Assembly: GCA_021613335.1 (NCBI GenBank)
Contig: JAJTWR010000242.1
Span: 702,501 to 766,500 of the forward strand
DNA length: 64,000 bases
Direction of reading: 5' to 3'
Source of the DNA: Whitmania pigra
Taxonomy: Eukaryota; Annelida; Clitellata; Hirudinida; Haemopidae
Shown: positions 14,501 through 26,823 of the stretch, in pieces
Position numbering within the stretch: the first letter of the stretch is position 1
Layout: each line of letters opens with the position of its first letter
Program-made: the position numbers and the translations under genes
The notes under the pieces: model-generated
What the model was told of the DNA's origin: nothing
The model's database searches: none
The model's input: only the letters and a program-made list of their open reading frames with translations

Positions 14501-16037
14501 ATTCCCCAAAAACATGTTGAAACTCTGATCAAGTACCTCCTAAAGATATTTTTCAGCAAGATAAGCTCCTCAAAAGTCATACTCTTCCAGGAGAGAGTCT
14601 TGTTACTCAGAGTTTGGAAGTGCATTGCTAGCTCACCAGAATTAAGTCCAATCAAAAATTTGTGGGGATTGCTTGTAAATAAAGTATATTGCAATATCCT
14701 GATATATTCTGACATCCAGAAAATGGAAAAAGCGGCATAGACAGTTGGACAAGCAAAGCAAATCAATAAACCTTTCAAATTAATAAAAAATCAGCTTCAG
14801 AAATTATTTAAAAAGAAATATGATCGCATGATCTTATTTAATTAATAGCTTTTAATTATTTTATAACTTAAAAGTTCGTTTGATCCTGATGTGAGTGTTA
14901 TATCCCAATGACAGGCCCTGCATTATTCTAATATTTACAAGGACAAATTTTTGGACAAAGAAATATACACATATTGTGGATATAAATTGTGTATATATAT
15001 TGTAGATATTGATTGTGTATATATTGTAAATACATTGTATTGACATTTATTGTATCAAAATAACTTTTTCAAAATGCTGTTCTTTTTAGTTGTTGGCAAG
15101 GGGTCATTTGACCCATGTCGAGATTTATAATAAAAAAAAATGTTATTATTAATCTTACATACAAACATACGCATATATAAGCTTAATCTTCAAACAAGAT
15201 TTTTATTCAGGACAAGGGTGGCATACCATGGTGGATTGGAGTTGGTGTAAGAGGCATTGCAGTATTTGATCACACTGACAAGAAATTACCAAGGAAGGTA
15301 AATTAAATTAATTTTATTATTCTGAAAACTAAAATTAGCAATGGGAAAAATAGTTTTAATAAATGTATTTTCAGCTTTTTTTTTGGTCTGGAATGGATGA
15401 AGAAAGTTTTCATTTTTTCAAGCAACACCTTATTTTCTTCCTTGTATATAGACATTCAATTCCTTCAGTTGTAAATATTACCTTATTGAGTTTAGATGCT
15501 GATGTTGATAGCCAATCATGTAATGATACCCCACCTTATTCTTTCACATGATATCCTACAATGTGTTAATGACCTTTAATGAGATGATATCCTAACTATA
15601 TAATTCCTTGTTATCCTATTATATGTTGACATTCTACTATGTTTCTACATATTTTACTATATTATTCTGCTATAATATATATAATATTATCCCATCCCAT
15701 TTGAATTTCAAATTTTCTTGAATGTTTTTTAATTGTCATTCACCTACTCTTGGTTTTAGTTCAATATTCATTTACTTTTCATCAGGATGGTTCGCTTCAA
15801 TTAATTACTAATTCTTGCCAGAACAATTAATTTCTGTTCATGATTTAGACAGTAATGTCAATCGGACTAGTCAGTTACTTGTGTATTCTGATGCCTCCTT
15901 AATTTCTTTAATTAAATTTGGGACGAGCGATGATTTAATTAACCAAATAATGCTTTGCAGTTCTTTCCATGGAAATCTCTCGAGAATTTATTCTTTCGAG
16001 ACAGAAAATTCACAATTGAAGTCAGTGAACCTAAAAG
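5508..16037 (+). CDS. FRMD4: FRMD4 homologue, N-terminal block: FERM domain exons
   Basis: FRMD4A/B proteins are FERM-domain scaffolds that link the Par-3 polarity complex and cytohesin/Arf6 signalling at cell junctions. Ten exons: 5508-5573, 6331-6428, 6505-6597, 9247-9331, 9726-9805, 9993-10073, 10834-10899, 11027-11084, 15211-15297, 15961-16037. All have AG/GT borders and consistent phases and give 263 codons. The protein starts MSEGRLADVVLLDDQHLEVL, the FERM F1 ubiquitin-like lobe, aligning with the 'MTEGRR' start of FRMD4A. Next come HYFGLSFRDETGHYQWLQLD, DHEFPKKSG, the F2 lobe (FELSAYILQISHGDY), CEDRIISFYKRL, YMSIVESLPTYGIHYYGVK, and the F3 start IPWWIGVGVRGIAVFDH and FFPWKSLENLFFRDRKF. 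ATG 5508 sits directly after a TAG acceptor-like site, so a further 5' exon is possible. Introns hold a MITE, a SINE, an antisense LINE and a Tc1 relic. The rest of F3 was not found. Confidence 0.92.
5690..6239. mobile_element. Non-autonomous hAT-type element (degenerate)
   Basis: The left end TAGTGGTTCCCAAACTT (5690-5706) is mirrored by TTTGGGAACCACT (6227-6239). These are typical hAT inverted termini, and the internal 'GCCCAGCACCCCTTTC' resembles hAT subterminal sequence. There is no ORF and no clean 8-bp duplication. It lies in the intron between FRMD4 exons 1 and 2. Confidence 0.6.
6832..7012 (+). mobile_element. tRNA-derived SINE, copy 1
   Basis: An A-box-like TAGCTGAATGG lies near 6835 and a B-box-like GTTCGAAGCC near 6890, with spacing longer than in a tRNA gene. 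A tRNA-unrelated body follows with CAGCCTGCACT and a 3' end ATATAAATG plus an AATTACAAT-type tail. A second, shorter copy is at 52379-52470. It lies in an FRMD4 intron. Confidence 0.65.
7013..9246. other. FRMD4 intron, no gene seen
   Basis: This is the intron between the third and fourth identified exons. It holds a TTA-type microsatellite at about 7785-7865 and otherwise AT-rich sequence with no recognisable element. Confidence 0.5.
12783..12870 (-). repeat. Microsatellite tail of the CR1/L2-type LINE
   Basis: A mixed TAA and ATC array directly abuts the LINE 3' end at 12871. On the element's own strand it reads as a TTA/GAT tail. CR1 and L2 clade elements characteristically end in short tandem repeats rather than poly(A). 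Confidence 0.6.
12871..14345 (-). mobile_element. CR1/L2-type LINE reverse transcriptase, antisense in an FRMD4 intron (dead)
   Basis: Minus-strand frames read, in order: SSPLDTLPTPLLKK, VLPLLKKPSLDPSLP, PISNLFTMSKLLERLIL, FSSLQSTYRPGFSTEIALL, the RT motif VGLDLSAAFDTINHQIL (catalytic Asp present), VPQGSVLGPLLFTTYTSPL, then YTDG in place of YADD, SEIMFIGTP, DYCNSLLYG, and the C-terminal RLPSTVRAQPSLELFKRHLK and THLF. The order and spacing match a non-LTR RT. Frameshifts near 14120, 13620 and 13450 and the lost second catalytic Asp make it inactive. The endonuclease domain is absent (5' truncation). The 3' end reads GGCGCTTTATGAATT. Confidence 0.9.
14540..14830 (+). pseudogene. Tc1/mariner transposase C-terminal relic
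   Basis: Frames read FQQDK (the D of the DDE triad in 'FQQDNAP' context), then after a frameshift PELSPIKNLWGLL (from 'SPDLNPIENLWG'), VYCNILIYSDIQKM, a stop, and LIKNQLQKLFKKKYDR. It lies beside the 5' edge of the antisense LINE, in the same FRMD4 intron. Confidence 0.7.
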
Positions 16038-16787
16038 GTTTGTTCAGCACTTTCACAATTTTTTGAGAAGAATGTGTTTTGATTTAGTTTTAGTTCAAGT
16101 TGAATTCAAAAGATCATTTTAGATATTTACCACCAGTGAAGCCAGGCTCTCCATAAGGCTTTAAAATTCATTAATATTCACAATGCTAATATTTAAGTAA
16201 GCATCATTTTAGTTATAATTTCACATGTAGGATGTATTTACAGTTTGTTGGCAAGAAATGCCCTGAGTTATTTAACTTTGTTGACATTCAAAGATTGAAC
16301 TTTGAGATATTTTGCATTTTTCCCGATGTCGTTGTGCAAAGATGAAATGTGAATGTTGAAAATCACTCGGTCGTCGTAATGAACGTAAATTAAAACCTAG
16401 GCAATTACCAACAGAGAAGCATTTCCCCTTTATTAGGAACAACCTTGCCTGGTTTCCTGTGCTGCTGTGATTGTTTGCACGAGACATACTTGCAGAAGGA
16501 TGTGAAACACGCTCGTTCGTGATGGATCTTGCGCTTGGGTAACTAAGTAAACTAAGCAGTATCACTAAGTAGCCAACCAATGGCCGACTACTACGAATGA
16601 GTAACTACGTAGCTGACTGAATAACTAGTTAAATTGAACTTCAAAATAACTTCAATGGGATCAGTTCTTTTCGTGAGTCTCGAGGGCATTCATCTTTATT
16701 TGGCTCGTCTGTGACGCAACGTTCAGACCTTGTGTAAATATTTGGTGCAAATCTCTCTAGGCCTTATTTATGCCTCTCTCGTTTGTT

Positions 16788-16857
16788 ACGACACAAGCAA
16801 TAATATAGAGACGACTCAAGCAATAATATAGAGACGACACAAGCAACTAAGACAGAG
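16788..16857. repeat. Three tandem copies of a 23-24 bp unit
   Basis: The units begin ACGACACAAGCAATAATATA, ACGACTCAAGCAATAATATA and ACGACACAAGCAACTAAGAC. They lie in the large FRMD4 intron. Confidence 0.75.
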
Positions 16858-17958
16858 CCAACCAATAATACAAAGCCAATACAAGCAGATACGTAACGAG
16901 TGACAAGTGACACTGAGATGACTCGTTTGATTTGATGTTAATGTTAGACAATATTATTCTTCTCAGAAGTTATGGATTCCCGTGTTTACATCCGTGTTAA
17001 TGGAATAAAAATGAGTCTCTTCAACTTTGTTCAATTACGAACAATTTCGTTCTTGTTTATCTAATTAACTCAACTGACCTTAAGTTCCAGTCGCCAGTTA
17101 ACCTGGCCTCATTAGACGCGCCACCAATGGGAGGCGTTGTTCCATTACTTTGGTACACAGACGCTCATTTGTTAAAAAGCTGATCTAAAAATAGAACGAT
17201 GGTTCTACTTTTCAAGATGTTTGAATCACAACAAGTCCGCGAAATTATCGCTTGACATCCAATCACAAAACGTGAATAAAGAATGATTGTTATCAATTAA
17301 CTACAAGTTACGTCCGTATTAAAGCAATTATGCAAATTACTTAATTAAATATTTTGATTTATGTGAGTTATTTCTTAAGAGTTATTATTTATTAATTTTA
17401 TAATCACATTCTCGTTGATTTCCATTTCCTACAACAAATGAAATAAATTGAGCTTTTGTTTTTTTATAAATTATTTTTTTAAATTATTTTGTAATCGATT
17501 GGAAGTCGTCGTCGAAGTCGTTGGATTGTTTTGTTGATTTTGTTAGGTGAGTATTGGTATTGGTGTATTGGTGTGCTGTTGCACTGCAGGAATCCCAATA
17601 TCTTCCCGAGTTAAAATGTTACACGTTTTAAACGAATATTGGTGACATTAAAAAATAGACGCTGCATCAATTAAATGTTAAAGTACATCTATTGATGGTT
17701 AAATTACGCCTTACAGATCGTCAAAAAAGTCAACATGGAACCACAAACTGAACTCGTCAACTGAGGATACAACGGTAAGCATCGTAGCTCACGTTTGGAT
17801 AACTCCGAGCACCAATCTCTCCAGGAGCATTTGGAGTATGGCTGTCAGCCAACATCAGTTCTACATCGATAGGAAACATTTAAAGGTTGCAATTGTCATT
17901 TGATATCATTATTAAATTATTTTATCACTTATTTTTATTTCATTATGTTATTACAAGC

Positions 17959-18683
17959 CTTTACGACAGGGGTACTCAAACTGCGGACCGCGGTCCACAA
18001 TCCGGACCGCCGATAGCTTTTAAGTGGACCTCCAATTATTTCCAAAAAAATAAATTTAAAAATTTTAAAAGTTAAAAAATTTAAATTTTGTTAGAAATAT
18101 ACAATTTTGTTAGTTAATTCTAAGAAACCCATTCTCAGTTCATCCAAATGGTCCATGGACAATGGAAGCTGAAAATTCATTAGGCATTAACAGAGCATAA
18201 CTTCAGCGGGAAACTATTGATATGCAGAGCGATTATGCCCTAAAAATGAAATTTGAAGAAGTTACTATTGCTGAATTCTGGTCTAAGTTTGTAATTGAGG
18301 GTCAATACCCCTGCTCCAAGAAATTGGCTTTATCAGTTCTGACAATATATGGATCAACTTACACCTGTGAATCATCATTTTCAACTATGAACATTATCAA
18401 GTCTAAAAATCGAAGTCAATTAACTTATGTACATCTTGGAAATTGTTTGAAAATTGCAATTACTAAATTACTAGCTATTCTCCAAATATCATAGAAGTCA
18501 TGAAGGACAAACAGTTCCATGCATCACACTAAATAAAAAGTCTGACAGCATTTTAATATTAGTTCATTACTTTTTACTTCACCCCCCGGTCCGCATGACT
18601 TTGACCCTTGTGGACCGCCACCTATCTGAAAATTAGGTAATGTGGACCCCGGCCAAAAAAGTTTGAGTACCCCTGCTTTACGA
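17959..18683 (+). mobile_element. hAT element with terminal inverted repeats and perfect 8-bp target duplication
   Basis: The element is 17967-18675 (709 bp). Its ends are CAGGGGTACTCAAACT and AGTTTGAGTACCCCTG, flanked by CTTTACGA at 17959-17966 and 18676-18683. Subterminal palindromes (GCGGACCGCGGTCC; GTCCGCATG / GACCGCC) are typical of hAT. Inside, 18222-18494 encodes the C-terminal dimerisation end of the transposase: MQSDYALKMKFEEV, EFWSKF, then LALSVLTIYGSTYTCESSFS, MNIIKSKNRSQLT, HLGNCLKIA. This resembles the C-terminus of domesticated hAT proteins such as ZBED5/GTF2IRD2. The N-terminal and catalytic parts are deleted, so it is an internal-deletion derivative. Confidence 0.92.
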
Positions 18684-19718
18684 TATCATTTGCCACTTGT
18701 TATAAGAGTGTGCATTCGACTTGAAAGGCTTATTATTATGTGTTTGTTATTATAGTTTATTGTAATTATTATTATTAAGTTGTTGTTATTATTTATGTCT
18801 AAAGTGAGTTACATTTGAATATTGAGAGACGATGAAATGAGTAATTTTCTCAACTGGGAAATCTTGTTAAAGATGATCTCTGTAATGTAGAAATGTAGTA
18901 ATTTTACGCAACGTACATGGATTTAATGTTAAGCAATATTAATCACCAATAGTAATAATTCAATGGTTAAAATAGATGTAATGCATCGTGAAAGTACAAT
19001 ATCTCATGAAAAGCATTTCCTTTGAACTCATCCTCAGTCACAAGTCTTAGTGAGACTTCTACAAACACGACCATTGAGGAAACGCCGAAGCTGCCTTAAT
19101 TCATTTACTTGTGCAAGCTTCTATGGCTTCAAACGTATTTATTATTAACCTATTCTCTCCTTATTATTATTATTGTTGTTGTTGTTGTTGTTGTTGTTAT
19201 AACCTACTCTCGTTATTATTGTTAATAACCTAAAATATCGGCATTCAATCCAACTCTGTGAGTGGGACGTAATTAATCGAATGAGATCGAGCACAATATT
19301 AATTACGTAAAACAACATTTCTATGCAAATATTTCAGCAGCATTCATTCCTAATTCGATTACGTGTCAGCATGTTTTATCCCTAAATATCGGATTTTATT
19401 GCTTGGAAAGATGAAAGTGTACATTGTCAAGTTACATTGTAATAATTAAGCTGGATATTGATGAGCTTACTTATAACGATACTCACTCTTTTTTTTTATC
19501 CTGACTTATTTGTAATCTCGAGCTGATGAATTCACCTGGAATGAATTCTTTGATCACATTTATTAATTTTCTCAAGAATAACGTAGTTGATAGTTAAAAT
19601 TAAGCATGAATTATTATGAGGTGATTGAAGAATTGCTTTGCCTTAAAAGTTCAACGAGCTTTATAACAACTCCGTAATAACAATTGCATGATCATCTTAC
19701 CACATTGGCTTACATCAG

Positions 19719-19800
19719 ATGGAGATTGTAGGTCATACAAGGAAACTTGGCATGCTGATTGGCAGTGACCTCAAATTTAATTGGCGCGTCGATATTATTG
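19719..19800 (+). mobile_element. Possible LINE RT relic
   Basis: The frame reads MEIVGHTRKLGMLIGSDLKF then NWRVDII, resembling the 'K.LGV.I..DLKWN.HVD.I' motif found downstream of the catalytic core in LINE reverse transcriptases. Only about 27 residues match and nothing else of the element is visible. Confidence 0.3.
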
Positions 19801-22800
19801 CCCTCGCAGCACCTATTAGATCAATCCCGATTAGCACGTGTTTCAACCCGCAAGATTATCTCCTCCCCCTCCTCCTTCTCCTCACGAAAGCATTTTCAAC
19901 GTAAGAATTTTCATTCTTCTTGAAAAGTCTTGATCATCTACCCATTGAAGCACCGTTCTAAATTAAATTAGGTCGTTCCCGGATTGACAAGATGAAATGT
20001 GTTTTTTTTACAAATCTTGTCATAATAGCATTGAATTCTTCGCCTCGTGAAATCCATAATTAAAGGCTTAATTGTGGAAGTTTACTTTTCTAAATTTTTC
20101 AAACTTATGTAAAAACCCCATGTGAACGTTATGAATTGTATTATTTTACTTGGCATTATTTTCGTTAATAATCAGAATGGTACTACTGGTCTGCGGGCCT
20201 TTTTAATTGCGCAACGAAATAATTAAATAATAACAATCGCAGTATTTGCAAACAAAACAGAAGATAATAAGATGCAAATTGTTGGCCACAAGAAACTGAA
20301 GTTGGTGGTATGAAGCGCGAGATGTTTTAACGAGACACGTGTTTATTGTTAGTCCTTTTTTATTAATATTATTCTCATTATTATTATTATTATTATTAGT
20401 TTAATCGACACTGCTTAGCCAATACTAATGCTTTAAAGATTTATTGATGGCAGTCAAACTGATGAAATGCGGATGCTTAATAGAATAATGTAGGATTACG
20501 CTGTCAACCTATACATATTTATAAGCTGTCAGTTTGTATCCATTTATTATTAGTAGTACTCGTTAACGTGGGCATAAAAGTACAGGTGGGCTGACACTAA
20601 CTCCTTCATTTCACTGCTCCTTACTCTTGCATTAGTTGTTCGAGCCTGAGCTGTAACTTCAAAAGCCAGCTTCGTCTCAAAGGACCTCTGCGACATTCCT
20701 CCATTGATTTGCATGATTCATCTTTTTACATTTATGATAATTGTCAGTTAATGTATGCATTCTTTGTTATGCAACACAAACATTAAGTTGCATAAATCTA
20801 ATACTAACTTATACATAATTTAATAATAATACTAATAATATTAGTAAGAATGCCGTCACGTCGGTGCGTCCCTCACCTATTAGCATCTCCTCACGAAGAA
20901 TAGTTGTTCTTAACAATCGTCAACAGCTGAAGAGCTTTAACGAACAGTACTCTCGACTAACACGAGTTATTATTATGAGGTAATGCTGCAAGTATTCGTC
21001 GGATGTTAATAATTGATAAATTAATTGATTATGTTCCGTAAATATCGCTTTTAATTATTAATTTACTTTCTCAGAAAAGTGAGGAAGTAATTAAGATTCA
21101 TATTCGGATAAACAGATTTCTTTGGATTATTTGACGAGAACGAAGGTGGGCTCTTTAATCCTATTGAGAGGTAGTAATAGTTGCAGTTTTAGTATTTTAT
21201 TAATGTCGTAGTAGTATTATTTTTATTATAATAATGTCCCCAGCACAACCTGATGAAAAAAATTACCTCCGTATTTGAGTTAAAGTGATGTTGTTTGTAA
21301 AATGATTAACCTAGAATGAACCTAGAATGAGTTGAAAGACTTCGATCTAATTAACCTCTAGTCAGTTTAAAGCAATACTTTGAGGATTCTGATCGTTGAC
21401 TATAGATTTGTAATACTAATTTAATTTACATTTTAATTAAGGTATTAATATATGTTAAGATAATAAGAATTTTGTTGCTAGTTATCATTTTATTTGTAAT
21501 AACATTAGAAATATTTAATTTTAAAAATCCTTTAATGGCATGAGTATGTTGACTGCTTGGTTATTAAACTTGATTACACATGCTTTTTCAAAATGAACTC
21601 GACATTTTAGAGAGGAGACTGCTTTTCAACTAAAATCTGTTTAATAACAAAAAAATACGAATGTAGATTTAGTGACAATGTTTTTACATTTACATCCGTG
21701 CAAGCGTGTATAGTTGAACAAGCAATCTGCTCTAAATGGCGAACTTATTACAAAAACATTTTTAAATGAAATTATTGAGCCGTTATGTTGTAAATTAGTT
21801 GTAATAGTGAAGAATGATGCTTCTGATGGTAATGATAATGATAATGGTGGAGTTATATATAGACGCAATGAAGTCTATAATTTCCGAAGCAATTATGATG
21901 TTGATATTTGGTCGATAAAAGGAAGAATGCTGACTTGTTCGTCACTTGACTCGAATTATCATCATCATCATCATCATCAACGTCATAATTATTATCTTCA
22001 TCGTTGTCGCGAATTATTCACTCACTCGTTATCGCTCAGAATTGAGTGTACCTTTCCGCCAGGCCCTTGACTGAGGGTGAACTTAATGAACGAACTAAAG
22101 TTTGTTAGAATCTGTTTGAAGTTGTTATTGAATTGTTTTATTGGGTGTGAAGATGTCAATTCATTTGTTTCATTAAAAGTCTCACTTCTTAACCGCTGGT
22201 GATGAATTGATACATGTCATTAGTGTTTTAAGCAAGGAATTTGAAAATTATAAATTACAAGTTACTATGGTAATATAATATAATATTTAATATTGAATCA
22301 GAAGTTATTAAGAGGAAGATATGATATTGAATTAGCAGTTGAGCAAAGTTTCTTGGTCAAATTAAGAAGATGCTGAATATAGAATTCATTGTGAACCTCT
22401 TCAAAGTAGTTTTATGTGGGCATTATTAATTATTAATTATTCATTATTAATACCAGACCACCATCTTCTGTAATGTTGATAATTTCTTTGATGGAAACAG
22501 TGGATGAATTATTTTATTATTCACGCTTCTTAACCAATAATATTTTGTATATTTCGTAATAACACATTACAATTTATTTATTAAATTATAAATAATAACA
22601 TCAGTTGCTGTTGTCATTATCTTGTTGTTTTGCAAACATTCTTGTTTCTTTATGAAGTGAATTTTAAAATAAACCACAACTACTGGATCCCTTTCTCATT
22701 TCATCATAAAGTTTCATCATAAATAGCGAGCTTATTTAAAAACATTTTTAAATGAGAAAATCCAGGACCAATTATTTACGCATCCTAATGATTTGAAGCA

Positions 22801-23525
22801 TTATAATATTTTAATTACACATTACATTATTCATAATATTTATAATGTTGTGGTGTTAAGGAATCGTAGCTGAAATGTTATATCCGCCTTCTCAGAGCAC
22901 TTGTAATGATAAAGAATATTTAGATGTTGTGATGTGCCAATATTCTTTACGCCCACATTTAATTCTTATCTGCTCTTCTCGCATTTCTCGACGTGCTTCT
23001 ACAAAATGAGTAAATGAGGTTATAAGTGATGGTGGTGATGACGATTCTCATTATTTCTCCAGGATGTCGAGAAAGTTTGGTGCAAACTGTTCGTTGCGTT
23101 TGAAGTTTATTGAATTTAATGTCTTCAAATAGTTTTTAGCATGACAAGCTTTGCAGAACTCGGAGTTTACAATAAATTTTTATTCCATTCATTACATGTT
23201 GTTGTTATTGTTGTTGTGTCTTCATTTCCTGTTTTACGTGATGTTAAACAATCTCAATTCAAATGCAGTTCAGTGGCTCTTCTGATTCGCATTGTTTCAT
23301 GTTGTGCTAATATTTGACATTCTCAACTGACACATTCATTATTTCTCGACATTCTTTGTTATTGTTATTCTTAAGTTACATCATAAGTAATAATAAATAA
23401 TAAATAATAATAATAATAACAGGACACCAACAATATTAATAAAACAGTCTGGAGACACGCGTACAAGCTTTCATCTCTTGTAAAACAAAAACAGGTCTTT
23501 TATGCAGACTTGTGTTGTTGGCAGT

Positions 23526-23757
23526 TATTATCATTATTATTATTATTATTATTGTTGTTGTTATTATTATTATTATTATATCCGATAATATCTATCATTA
23601 TATCCCAGGGAAAGTATCTATAACAACGTGATTCCATCATCTGTTACCATGGTAACAGAAAATGCCAACAATCGTTAAATTATTAAATAATTAAATTAAA
23701 CTATGAGATTTAAATATTTGTGTGCTGTAATATTATTAACACTTATTGTTAAGCTTA

Positions 23758-23808
<51 letters not shown>

Positions 23809-24608
23809 TATTATATTATTATCATCATCATTATCATCATTATCATTATCATTATTATTATTATTGTTACATGCTTCTCACAATTCCTAAAGATCCTGAT
23901 TGCTTAACGATCTTCTCATTGCTTTTCACTTTGCCATTACATTGGCTTGGAGTTGATGATGTTGATGGCGGTGGTGGAGATGATGATGATGATGGTGGTG
24001 ATGATGATGTTAATGGTGATGGTGGAGATGATGATGATGATGGGGTGATAATGATATGATTTCAATGGTCATGCGTTTCTTGAGATAAGAGCATTGTATC
24101 TTGGTTTGTGATCATCTGAAGAAGCAAAGGATTAAATGAAATAATCGCTCGTGATGATGTTCATGATGATGATGATTATTATTGTTGTTGGCATTTTTTG
24201 AATTGTTAAGTATTTTTATTTTGCAAATTGGTGTCGCTTTCCAGCCTGTGTCAGACATCTCATGACCACATGTGACCTGCATATATAAATAAATATATAA
24301 ATAAAATGAATGAATAAATAAATTAAATAAATATTAAATTACAAATATTGATAATCTTCAAAACAATTACAGAACCACACGTCTTGTCCATGGAATGTAG
24401 AAGATCTGAGGCTTGAATTGGACAACAACATCAACAGCATCAACAACTCTTTTACAACTCATGACGTCATGAATTCATCCATCAGTGCCCCAAATCTTTT
24501 GATCGGTGAACTTAGGAATCAGTGTTAGTTACTTGATAAAATATTAATATTATTATTATTATTATTATCATTGTTGTTGTTGTTGTTGTTGTTGTTATTG
24601 TTATTAAT
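23526..24608. repeat. Cluster of trinucleotide microsatellites
   Basis: TTA/TTG array at 23526-23579; TTA then ATC/ATT array at 23757-23869; GAT/GGT array at 23952-24045; TTA then TTG array at 24545-24608. The reading frames through them are translated repeat, not genes. Confidence 0.9.
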
Positions 24609-25279
24609 AATTCGATAATAACCTAACACTCGAATTACTTTTATTTTTGCTTCATGCACTAAACAACCATGGTTGCGAGGTTGAACGATTTAATTACTTC
24701 TCAGTTCTTCTAAAGATGTTAAATCTTTTTAAACATTTTATTTCAACATTTTGAATGAGGTATTTGCATCGGTGATCAAAGTATCTTTATAAAAAAAATA
24801 TTTATTTGAGTTGATACATTAACCTATAACTTATTTCAAATTTGATTAATGAAAATGAAAAAAAGATTAATGAAATGAATTTTACGTTTTGATGGTGCTA
24901 TTTTGACGGGGTGCCATTTGCATCAGTTGCTCCTGTAACTCTCCATCTTTTACTACTGTCATAACAATTTAAAAAATTATCATTTATATTTTATTATTTT
25001 TTATCATTGTTGACATGTGCAGAGCGCAATGTAAATGTAAATTTTATTCATAACAAAGATAAATGATTGAACGATTTATTTACCACAATTTCAATGGACC
25101 AATGCTTGTCCGTGCTGCAGATGACAATGGCTTAGTAGCAGTGATGATAGCAGTGGAAGCAGAAAGCTACCATCCCATGTGATAATCAACTTTCAAATAA
25201 ACATTTCACGACCAAAAATATGTGGATTGATTTGTTTTATTTAAATGTAATTATTTTGATCTGCATTTGTATTCATCAG

Positions 25280-26755
25280 CATCGCAAAGAAACCTAGAAG
25301 CGACGAAATTGTTCGAAGGACTGAAATCTCGTAAGAAGTTCTTGGAGGAAAAACTGAGGAACAAACTTGAGGAACTTAAGGAATTATGCCTTAAGGAAGC
25401 TGTAAGTCATTGTGATAATAAGGGTGATGGTGATGATATTAATGGTAATGGTGATGATGATATTGAATGTAGAGATACCTGTAATGTCTTGTTAACGTTG
25501 ATGCTTGGTTCCTACCAGGAATTGACAGGATCCACTCCTGAGGATTTGCTGAGGTTCTTCAAGGCAGATGAAATACCCCAAACCAGGAGGAGGGTGGGGA
25601 CTTCATTCATGCTCTCCTCAAAACTGCTCAACAACGACCTATCTCAGGTGCAAGTCAGATTTGACATCTACGTCAACGTCGTAGCAACATCGTGTCAAAA
25701 TTATTTCATATCGATATGTCAACATCGTAATCATCGTCATCATCACCTTCATCATAATCGTCGTCATCATTACCATGATCTATAGCAGGCTGATGACCTG
25801 ACACAGTTGGAAGTGTGTTATGAGGTCGAGGAGAAGTTGATGGCAGCAATTTGGAAGTTGGCAAAGGACAAGAACAAGTCCAAGAGCATCAGGAAGAAAA
25901 TGAGGCAAGACTTTCACGAGAAGCAGATCAAAGTGGGTGATGATGATGATGATGATTCAGTTAATGTCAGGTCTGATGGTAGTAGCGATCGATCGATGGA
26001 TTACTTTTGTTTTAACGACGTTGATTAATTATAGTTAACAGTGGTAATAATAAGATTATAATAACTAATAATAATAGTTATTATTATTACTAATGATTAG
26101 TAATTTAAAACCAGTTGAAAGAACTCGAAGAAAGAATCAACGAGTTGAGGTTGAAGAAAGGGAAGGAATTATTTCATGCAAGGTCTTTAGAAGGTTGGAT
26201 ACTTTAAATCTTATTCATCATCATCAACATCATCATCATCATCGTCATCATCATCGTCATCATCATCATTAATTATCACTTTATCTTAGTTACCCAGAGT
26301 ATTAGCGGTTTGGTGTGAATGATGCATTGTTGAAGTAATTTGAAAAACTTAAAACCCTTATAATTTAAATTAAAAATGATGATGATGATGATAATGATGA
26401 CGACTGTTTTTGTGCTAAGCAAGTCAATTTGAATTTGTAGTCACTTAAAATTCCTTCAAAATTATGGTTCAGTGATGAGTTCTGAACATAGTGCCTTCAT
26501 CGACATTATTATCATCATCTCACCACCACCATCAAAACGTTAACATCGTTATCATCATCACAATAACTTCTTGACCTTGTTCCAACAACATTAACCTCTG
26601 CTTAGGAGACTTTAGTGAAGACAGCAGAGAGTTTTTGGATGATGGTAAATTGTGCATGAATATGACATTTTTAATCATATTTAAACATATTTGTTTGGAG
26701 ACCTAAATTTTAGTATTTTTAATTGCTTGCGGTTGAATGTTAGTCAGTCACCATT

Positions 26756-26823
<68 letters not shown>

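Larger units (their letters stand above)
18684..25279. other. Large FRMD4 intron region, microsatellite-rich, expected to hide exon(s)
   Basis: No exon here could be assigned with confidence. It contains TTG/TTA repeats (19158-19200), a possible LINE relic (19719-19800), an ATC cluster (about 21957-21980) and the arrays listed separately at 23.5-24.6 kb. Phase arithmetic requires at least one coding exon between 16038 and 25279. Confidence 0.6.

Noticed and set aside
16272..16580. 102-codon minus ORF in the FRMD4 intron
   Set aside because: No recognisable motif and typical of chance open frames in a moderately AT-rich intron.
17090..17200. Plus frame reading VVPLLWYTDAHLLKS as the missing FRMD4 F3 exon
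   Set aside because: WY...L.KS recalls the FERM F3 segment, but a stop follows at once, there is no GT donor, and neighbouring family motifs are absent.
20850..20980. Possible exon with AG acceptor and GAG|GTAATG donor
   Set aside because: 46 open codons without any similarity to FRMD4 or another family.
24455..24470. Perfect CRE-like palindrome CATGACGTCATG
   Set aside because: A single 12-bp site deep in an intron, with no promoter context; expected occasionally by chance.
25128..25180. Short Ser-rich exon (SSDDSSGSRKLPSH) before the FRMD4 coiled coil
   Set aside because: Composition fits but the phase does not connect to the exon at 25280 and the acceptor choice is arbitrary.
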